Shown here: positions 39,678 to 45,330 of the stretch, one piece after another | Numbering within the stretch: position 1 is the stretch's first letter | Layout: each line of letters starts with the position of its first letter | NCBI GenBank assembly: GCA_017617475.1 | Contig: JAFZWC010000025.1 | Coordinates: forward strand, 1-45,330 | Length of the DNA stretch: 45,330 bases | Source: Bacteroidales bacterium | GTDB taxonomy: Bacteria > Bacteroidota > Bacteroidia > Bacteroidales > UBA932 | Reading direction: 5' to 3' | Made by a program: the position numbers and the translations under genes | The notes under the pieces: model-generated | The model's database searches: none | What the model was told of the DNA's origin: nothing | What the model saw: the letters and a program-made list of their open reading frames with translations, nothing else

Positions 39678-41810
39678 ATGAAAAAGAAGTTCTTTTTGCC
39701 GGCCCTCCTGCTGCTGCTGTGCACCCTGGCGCAAGGTCAGATCAAGACCCTGCAGGATTCCCTGGACGCCGCCCGCATCACCGCCGTCCGGGAGAAGATG
39801 CGCAACACCACCCAAACCGGCCTTATGAGGCTGGATGCCAAGGAGTTAAAGAGCGGCGTGGCCGTCTTCGGAAGTCCCGACATCATCAAGAAACTGCAGC
39901 TGCTTCCGGGCGTGGCGGCCGGCAACGAACTCATGAGCGGTCTGTACGTGCACGGAGGAGACGGAAACGACAACCTCTTCCTGCTGGACGGTATTCCCCT
40001 GTACAACATCAGCCATTTCGGCGGCTTGTTCTCCAGCTTCAATACGGACGTGATAGACAACCTGGACTTCTACAAGAGCGGTTTTCCCGCCCGTTACGGC
40101 AGCCGCCTGTCGTCGGTGGTGGATGTGGAAACCCGCGAGGGAGATATGCAAAAGTATCACGGTTCTTTCTCCCTGGGCCTCATTGACGGCAGGCTGCAGC
40201 TGGAAGGTCCCATAGTGAAGGGGAAGACCTCCTTCAACCTGGGCCTGCGCCGCTCCTGGATGGACCTGGTTACCATCCCCGCCCTCTGGTATGCCAACCG
40301 GAAAAACGGAGACGATGAGACCGCTACGGGAGGCTATGCCATGAGCGACCTCAACGCCCGTCTCACCCACCGCTTCGCCCCCGGAAACACCCTGAACGTC
40401 TGCTTCTACACCGGGTCCGATTACCTGCGCGCCGGCCTCACCGAAAAGCAGACCGACGGGGAGGGCCACTACGGGGAAAACCTCATGAAGATCGGCGTTA
40501 AATGGGGCAGCTTAACCGCCTCTGCGTCACATCAGTACGAGTTCTCTAAGAAACTGAAGTCCAAAAACGTCCTCTATTACTCCCAGAGCACTTCCGACAC
40601 CGGCTACCAGTTCAGTTTCTGGACCTGGGCCGAAGGCGACAGCGTCACTTCCATGGACGACAACAACAAGGGTTATGTGAAGGAAATCGGCCTCAAAAGC
40701 GACTGGGACTGGTACCCCGACCCTTTCCACCATGTGCGCTACGGGCTCTCCCTCCAGGAACACTGGTACCATTCGGGCCGAAAGTTTACCTCTTCCACCC
40801 CCGGGGCCGACGGGCAGCCCGGTATCCTGGAAGACAGCGAAGCCCTGGGCTACCGCTCCTTCGAACCCGCCCTTTACGCCGAGGACGAGATTTTCCTGCG
40901 CTACAACCTCACCGTGAACCTGGGCGTGCGTTATGCCCTGTTCAAGACGGCAAAGAAGGTCTATCACTCCCCCGAACCCCGCATAGCCTTCAAATGGATG
41001 CTGTCCAATTCCCTGTCGGCCAAACTGTCCTATACCCGCATGAGCCAGTTCGCCCACCTGGTGGCGGCCATGTACATGGACCTGCCCTCCAACAGCTGGA
41101 TGCCTTCCACGGACAGCGCCCGTCCCATGCTGAGCGACCAGATTGCCGGCGGCCTGTATTTCACGCCCCACAAGTACGTGAAAATCAATCTGGAAGGCTG
41201 GTATAAGACCATGGACCACCTGCTTGTATACAACGGCAGCAACACCTTTACCCCGCCCCTTACGGAGTGGGAAAAGTCCTTTGCCGATGGCAAGGGCAAG
41301 TCCTATGGCCTGGAATGGGAAAGCACCTACGACAACGGCAAACTGGCCCTGAGCGCCTACTACACCCTTTCCTGGACCCTGCGCCGCTTCGACGCCCTGT
41401 ACGGAGAGTGGTTCCCGGACCGCAACGACAACCGGCACAAGATAAACCTGGTGGCTTCCTGGCGCTTTGCCAAAAACTGGAGCCTCTTCGCCAACTGGAA
41501 TTTCCACAGCGGAAACCGCATCACCTTCCCCAGCCATTTCATTGAAACCGACGGCGGCCGGAAGTATGTTTTCGACGCCCCTTACAATACCCAGCTGCCC
41601 GCATACCACAGACTGGACGTAGGCCTGGACTGGGCCAAGACTTTTGACAACGGACACGGTCTTAGTTTTAACCTGAGCGTGTACAACGCCTACAATCACC
41701 TGAACGCCTCCATGGCTTTCCTGGAAACCCACAACGACGGTACCTTCAGCGGAATGGCCTACGGTCTTATTCCTATAATCCCCACTGTTTCCGTTACTTA
41801 CAAGTTCTGA
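39678..41810 (+). CDS. TonB-dependent receptor, short form, paired with DUF4249
   Basis: Protein of 710 residues with a signal peptide (KKKFFLPALLLLLCTLAQGQ). The plug domain is seen at about residues 60-160 (SPDIIKKLQLLPGVAAGNELMSGLYVHGGDGNDNLFLLDGIPLYNISHFGGLFSSFN, ARYGSRLSSVVDVETREG). The barrel follows and ends VSVTYKF, with a terminal aromatic. Unlike most receptors paired with DUF4249, it lacks the N-terminal CarboxypepD_reg domain; the sequence goes from the signal to the plug within 40 residues. It takes up an unknown ligand with energy from TonB. The DUF4249 gene starts right after its stop. Confidence 0.9.
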   Translation: MKKKFFLPALLLLLCTLAQGQIKTLQDSLDAARITAVREKMRNTTQTGLMRLDAKELKSGVAVFGSPDIIKKLQLLPGVAAGNELMSGLYVHGGDGNDNLFLLDGIPLYNISHFGGLFSSFNTDVIDNLDFYKSGFPARYGSRLSSVVDVETREGDMQKYHGSFSLGLIDGRLQLEGPIVKGKTSFNLGLRRSWMDLVTIPALWYANRKNGDDETATGGYAMSDLNARLTHRFAPGNTLNVCFYTGSDYLRAGLTEKQTDGEGHYGENLMKIGVKWGSLTASASHQYEFSKKLKSKNVLYYSQSTSDTGYQFSFWTWAEGDSVTSMDDNNKGYVKEIGLKSDWDWYPDPFHHVRYGLSLQEHWYHSGRKFTSSTPGADGQPGILEDSEALGYRSFEPALYAEDEIFLRYNLTVNLGVRYALFKTAKKVYHSPEPRIAFKWMLSNSLSAKLSYTRMSQFAHLVAAMYMDLPSNSWMPSTDSARPMLSDQIAGGLYFTPHKYVKINLEGWYKTMDHLLVYNGSNTFTPPLTEWEKSFADGKGKSYGLEWESTYDNGKLALSAYYTLSWTLRRFDALYGEWFPDRNDNRHKINLVASWRFAKNWSLFANWNFHSGNRITFPSHFIETDGGRKYVFDAPYNTQLPAYHRLDVGLDWAKTFDNGHGLSFNLSVYNAYNHLNASMAFLETHNDGTFSGMAYGLIPIIPTVSVTYKF

Positions 41811-42869
41811 ATGAAACGAGCACTTTCTATATTGACCCTGGGCATTCTGCTATCGGCCTGCGAGATTCCCTTTGATATAAAACAGGAGGGAGAGGCCCAG
41901 ATTTACGTCCAGTGCGTTGCCGGCCCCGACGGCGTGTCCATCTGCCCGCAGTACGCCACGCCCATCGGCCAGGCAACCCGCGAAAACGTATCCTTTGACG
42001 TGCGGCTCCAGGTGAACGGACAGAGTGTCACCGCTTCATCGGAGGATGGACGGTACTTCTACAACCTCCAGCCCCTCTCGGAAGGAGACGAAGTGGCCGT
42101 GGAGATAAGGGCCGACGGTGTCCCCGTTGCCTCCGGCCATACCAGCCTGGTAGCCTGTCCCATCATAACGGAAATGCGCCGGGAGACGGTGGAAACGCCG
42201 GACAGCCTGCAAATGGAACGGGTGAGCCTGGTCCTGGACCACACCCCTTCCCAGGACGACCATTACGCCATCCAGATTATCAACAGCACTTTGGTTTTCT
42301 ATTCCGACGGCAGCACGGAAGAATATGAATCCTATCTCATTCCCACCTATATCCGCAGCGAAGTGGAAAGCCTTAGCTTTGACCTGGAAGACTATATCCA
42401 GGTGGATTTTGACGGCCACAGGCTGGCCAACGACGGGGACCATCCGCTTACGCTTCTTCTCCCCAGACACTTCCGGAACAACACCTACACCTTCTACCTG
42501 GGCGGCTACGACGAAGCCCTCCTGGACCAGATCCGGAACAACATGCCCGAAGGAGACACCGGCATGGCCGGCGGAGGCATTATCAGCGGCGATTTGGGCG
42601 AAGGCGACTCTTCAGAGGAAGACCAAGGCGACAGCCGCATTCCCATTGCCCAGCGCATTCACAACCGCTTTGTGCTGTACAGCATGTCGGACGAATTCTT
42701 CTACTTCTTCAAGGCTGTATACCAGAGCAATTTCGACTTCCTCTCCAACATGGGTCTGACTCCCGCCAACTTTACTTACAGCAACGTTTCCGGCGGCCTG
42801 GGAATGGTGGGCGCCATAAGCGGTGAATCCAGGGAATACGAGGTTCTGGTTCCCCTATTTGAGTATTAG
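41811..42869 (+). CDS. DUF4249 family lipoprotein
   Basis: Protein of 352 residues with a lipobox LLSAC (C17) followed by EIPFDI, a typical DUF4249 start. The body is beta-rich with repeated strands (QIYVQCVAG, VSFDVRLQVNGQSVT, LVLDHTPSQDDHYAIQIIN). DUF4249 lipoproteins sit on the outer membrane next to their TonB receptor, comparable with SusD beside SusC. The ATG abuts the receptor stop. Its end overlaps the opposing DUF721 gene by 15 nt. Confidence 0.88.
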   Translation: MKRALSILTLGILLSACEIPFDIKQEGEAQIYVQCVAGPDGVSICPQYATPIGQATRENVSFDVRLQVNGQSVTASSEDGRYFYNLQPLSEGDEVAVEIRADGVPVASGHTSLVACPIITEMRRETVETPDSLQMERVSLVLDHTPSQDDHYAIQIINSTLVFYSDGSTEEYESYLIPTYIRSEVESLSFDLEDYIQVDFDGHRLANDGDHPLTLLLPRHFRNNTYTFYLGGYDEALLDQIRNNMPEGDTGMAGGGIISGDLGEGDSSEEDQGDSRIPIAQRIHNRFVLYSMSDEFFYFFKAVYQSNFDFLSNMGLTPANFTYSNVSGGLGMVGAISGESREYEVLVPLFEY

Positions 42870-43190
42870 TTCCTGAATAAAGCTTACCGTCCGGTTATCG
42901 GCCGTAAATAGATCGTCCTTAGAAAGATAGGCGTTCATCTTTTCTATAAGATCGGCCTTCTGGAAATAGAGCTGGTTGCGCACCACCGACGACGCCAGGG
43001 TAATGTAGAGTTTGCCTCCCCGGAAGTAGCGGCGGAGGGTGAAGGGGCCGGCACCGGAACAGGCATCCCAGGCGGCAAAGATGCGCTGGGTATTGAGACC
43101 GGCAGCCAGCTTCATGGACTTGATGTACTGCTGCACCAGCTGGTCCATGCCAACGGCTTCTTTCCGGTGTATGCGAATGGGGTCGGCCAT
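42855..43190 (-). CDS. DUF721 (DciA-like) protein
   Basis: Protein of 111 residues of the DUF721 family, with WDACSGAGPFTLRRYFRGGKLYITLASSVVRNQLYFQKADLIEKMN matching the core (KH-like fold). DciA-type members load or bind the replicative helicase. It starts 1 nt after the recF stop, a known association. A replication or repair role is inferred from this context. Confidence 0.85.
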   Translation of the reverse strand: MADPIRIHRKEAVGMDQLVQQYIKSMKLAAGLNTQRIFAAWDACSGAGPFTLRRYFRGGKLYITLASSVVRNQLYFQKADLIEKMNAYLSKDDLFTADNRTVSFIQELILK

Positions 43191-43191
43191 G

Positions 43192-44289
43192 CTATTCCAC
43201 GCGGGTGAATTCCCCTTTTTCCGTTACGAAATAGGCGCGGTCTTCCGTAATGCGGTCCACGATTCCGCTCAGGCGGGTACGGTCTGTGTCCGTGATGAAG
43301 ATCTGGCCGAAATCGGCCCCGGCCACCATGGAAATGAGGTTAGATATGCGGCCCAGGTCCAGTTTGTCGAAAACATCGTCCAGCAGGAGCATGGGGGCGA
43401 AGCCGTAGGAACGCTTCATAATCTCGTACTGGGCGAATTTGAGCGCCACCAGGAAACTTTTCTGCTGACCCTGGCTGCCAGCGCGGCGGATGGGATGGCC
43501 GTCCATGGTGAAAAGGAAGTCGTCCCTCTGCACGCCGGAGGAGGTATATCTCAAGATAAAGTCCCGCTCCCGGTGAGCGGCGAAAAGTTCTGTGAGAGAA
43601 GACTTTTCCAAATCGGATTTATACTCTATGGCCACTGACTCCCCGCCTCCGGATATGAGGCGGTAATACTCGGCCACCACGGGCTGCAGATCTTGCGCAA
43701 ACTGCTTCCGGCTGTCGAAGATTTTGGCGGCCATAGGTGCCATCCGCTGGTCCAGCACGTCCAGCAGGGATGCATCGGCCCCCATGTCCTTGAGCACTTT
43801 GTTGCGCTGCTGAAGGAGGCGGGTATAGCCTTGCACGGCGGCCAGGTACTCGGCATCCATCTGGGACAGGACAGCATTGGACAGACGGCGACGCTCTTCG
43901 CCAGACTCGCTCACCAGGGCGGTATCTCCGGGAGAAACCATCACCACGGGCAGCACGCCTATATGCTCTCCCAGGCGGGAATAGGGCTTATCGTCCCTCA
44001 CGAGTTTCTTCTCCCCTTCCTTTACCTGGATGGAAAAACGGGATTCCAGGCCGTTCTCCATACCATACGTTCCGCCAATGGTAAAACCGTCCGTTCCATA
44101 GCGGAAATGGTATTTGTCGGGGGCGGGAAAGGCACTCTTTGTCATGGAAAGATAATAGATGGCATCCAGCAGATTGGTCTTCCCTTCCCCGTTGTTTCCG
44201 CTGATGCAGTTGACGTTGGGAGAGAAGCTCAATTCCTGGAATGCGATGTTCCGGAAATCCTGAACGACTATTTTCTTGAGATTAGGCAT
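43192..44289 (-). CDS. recF: DNA replication and repair protein RecF
   Basis: SMC-like ATPase of 365 residues: Walker A GNNGEGKTN, signature RRAGSQGQQKSF, Walker B MLLLDDVFDKLD, and ITDTDRT. It helps load RecA at single-strand gaps with RecO and RecR. ATG 44289 (MPNLKK) is chosen; an in-frame upstream ATG at 44301 would be very close to the predicted transcription start. Its partner gene DUF721 follows. Confidence 0.95.
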   Translation of the reverse strand: MPNLKKIVVQDFRNIAFQELSFSPNVNCISGNNGEGKTNLLDAIYYLSMTKSAFPAPDKYHFRYGTDGFTIGGTYGMENGLESRFSIQVKEGEKKLVRDDKPYSRLGEHIGVLPVVMVSPGDTALVSESGEERRRLSNAVLSQMDAEYLAAVQGYTRLLQQRNKVLKDMGADASLLDVLDQRMAPMAAKIFDSRKQFAQDLQPVVAEYYRLISGGGESVAIEYKSDLEKSSLTELFAAHRERDFILRYTSSGVQRDDFLFTMDGHPIRRAGSQGQQKSFLVALKFAQYEIMKRSYGFAPMLLLDDVFDKLDLGRISNLISMVAGADFGQIFITDTDRTRLSGIVDRITEDRAYFVTEKGEFTRVE

Positions 44290-44308
44290 GACAGAGCGCA
44301 CAATACAA

Positions 44309-44339
44309 TTGCAAATATATAATATTTTTCGTAAATTTG
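44309..44339 (+). promoter_or_regulatory. Promoter of the TPR-yebC unit
   Basis: TTG (44309-44311), 20-nt spacer, TAAATTTG (44332-44339). Leader of about 30 nt, A-rich, no Shine-Dalgarno sequence. Confidence 0.8.
44312..44319 (-). promoter_or_regulatory. -7 box of recF
   Basis: Minus-strand TATATTTG (44319-44312), 22 nt from the recF ATG. It lies within the spacer of the divergent promoter, so the two cannot easily be occupied together. Confidence 0.55.
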
Positions 44340-44373
44340 CGGGCTCAAAAAGTCAATAAAAAACAATTACAAT

Positions 44374-45051
44374 ATGGCAAAAATTACTAAGACTGAAGAG
44401 GAAGTGCGTCAGCAGAATGTTGCTGAGGCTGTTTCCAAGACCGAACAGTTCTTCAAGGAGAACGGAAAAATTATCTACGGAGTTGTTATCGGCGTCCTCG
44501 TGATCGCCCTTGTCGCCCTGGCTTACAACCGCTTTATCCTGCAGCCCAAGAAGGCCCAGGCCACGGACCAGATGGTCAAGGCCGAGCAGTGGTTCCAGGC
44601 CGGCGAATATGAGCTCGCCCTCACCGGAGACGACAACGACCTCGGTTTCGAAGACATCATCAAGCAGTACGGCTCCAAGGCCGGTGAGGCTGTTTACCTG
44701 TATGCAGGTATCGCCAAGCTGCAGACCGGTGCCCCCGAAGAGGCCCTCAAGTACCTGAAGAAATACGAAGGTAAAGATCCCATCCTCATGGGCAAGGCCC
44801 AGGCCTGCATCGGCGACGCCTATGCCGACCTTGAAAATTATGCCGAGGCCATCAACTGGTACAAGAAGGCCGCCAAGACTTCTGACAACGCCCTCGCCGC
44901 CGGTTATCTCCTGAAGGCAGGCATCGCTTCCGAGGCCATCGGCAACGACGCCCAGGCCCTCTCCTTCTACAAGGAAATCAAGGACCAGTGGAGCAACGCC
45001 CCCGAAGCCCTGGAGATTGACAAGTACATCACCCGCATCGAAAGCAAGTAA
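44374..45051 (+). CDS. Inner-membrane-anchored TPR protein (YfgM-like)
   Basis: Protein of 225 residues. One membrane helix lies at about residues 33-54 ([19 protein letters not shown]), with a short cytoplasmic N-terminus. The rest, in the periplasm, is TPR helices ([61 protein letters not shown]). The layout resembles YfgM/BepA-type periplasmic scaffolds, which help outer-membrane protein biogenesis; that is inferred. yebC starts 4 nt after its stop. Confidence 0.82.
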   Translation: MAKITKTEEEVRQQNVAEAVSKTEQFFKENGKIIYGVVIGVLVIALVALAYNRFILQPKKAQATDQMVKAEQWFQAGEYELALTGDDNDLGFEDIIKQYGSKAGEAVYLYAGIAKLQTGAPEEALKYLKKYEGKDPILMGKAQACIGDAYADLENYAEAINWYKKAAKTSDNALAAGYLLKAGIASEAIGNDAQALSFYKEIKDQWSNAPEALEIDKYITRIESK

Positions 45052-45055
45052 TTCT

Positions 45056-45330
45056 ATGGGAAGAGCATTTGAGTTCCGCAAAGAGCGGAAGATGAAGCGT
45101 TGGGGCCACATGGCCAAGACCTTCACCAAACTGGGCAAGGAAATTACCATCGCCGTCAAGCAGGGCGGCGCCGAGGTTACCGGCAACCCCCGTCTTCGCG
45201 CCCTCATCGCCGAGGCCAAGAGCGAGCAGATGCCCAAGGAAAACATCGAGCGCGCCATCAAGAAGGCCACCGAGGCCAAGAGCGGCGACTTCAAGGAAAT
45301 CGTCTACGAAGGTTTCGGCCCTTTCGGCAT
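45056..45330 (+). CDS. yebC: YebC/PmpR family protein (5' part, runs off the window)
   Basis: The first 91 codons are seen: [19 protein letters not shown], then [46 protein letters not shown] and YEGFGPFG. This matches YebC, which helps ribosomes pass stretches of prolines and is also described as a transcription factor in some species. The N-terminus differs from the usual MAGHSKWANIKHRK, as is common in Bacteroidetes. It begins 4 nt after the TPR gene's stop. The C-terminal part lies beyond the window. Confidence 0.92.
   Translation, partial: MGRAFEFRKERKMKRWGHMAKTFTKLGKEITIAVKQGGAEVTGNPRLRALIAEAKSEQMPKENIERAIKKATEAKSGDFKEIVYEGFGPFG

Overview
This window looks like chromosome from a GC-rich gut member of the Bacteroidales. 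The evidence is the repeated -7 box TAnnTTTG (several copies with a TTG about 19-20 nt upstream), the absence of Shine-Dalgarno sequences, and families typical of the phylum: Mfa/FimB-type fimbrial proteins, DUF4249 lipoproteins, DUF5686 and OMP-beta-barrel outer-membrane proteins, and a queuine tRNA-ribosyltransferase of the Bacteroidetes type that lacks the zinc cysteines. The exact genus cannot be read from the sequence.

Layout. 1-1770: an HXXEE membrane protein, an unexported amidase, a decayed-looking non-coding stretch and tRNA-Cys. 1774-2827: GtrA-like membrane protein and a MESH1-like HD hydrolase (minus strand). 2902-6304: a four-gene lipid operon (OlsB/GlsB-like N-acyltransferase, CDP-alcohol phosphatidyltransferase, PlsC-type acyltransferase, SDR). 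6348-9576: DUF5686 outer-membrane protein and AraC regulator. 9580-11871: SEC-C protein, TrmO and a YD-repeat secreted protein. 12092-17025: the full glycine cleavage system (gcvT, gcvH, gcvPA, gcvPB) headed by an arginase-fold protein. 17083-19253: outer-membrane barrel, ObgE, PAP2 phosphatase. 19237-23257: tgt-lptG-dut-murF operon. 23344-24621: nucleoside-type MFS transporter. 24807-25199: zinc-ribbon protein. 25509-30768: ssb joined to a fimbrial operon. 30765-31839: NlpC/P60 lipoprotein and tmRNA. 31945-34833: large TonB-type outer-membrane protein. 34846-39616: six-gene signalling operon (RelA/SpoT synthetase, APH-like kinase, CPA1 antiporter, RsbW-like kinase, STAS, cytidylate-kinase-like). 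39678-42869: TonB receptor plus DUF4249 partner. 42855-44289: DUF721 and recF. 44374-end: TPR membrane protein and the start of yebC.

Most notable points. (1) Two copies, 12.5 kb apart, of a roughly 170-190 bp structured repeat share inner motifs but have different outer arms, each self-complementary, so the pairing is kept while the sequence changes. (2) A different, 63-bp palindromic repeat sits in frame inside murF, adding exactly 21 residues, and one arm of it recurs between dut and murF. (3) The six-gene operon couples alarmone synthesis, kinase, ion antiport and a partner-switch pair. (4) Many start codons lie 4-10 nt from the -7 box, so leaderless or nearly leaderless transcripts are likely. 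(5) A terminator-like palindrome lies between the divergent zinc-ribbon and ssb genes.

No transposase, CRISPR array or complete prophage was seen.
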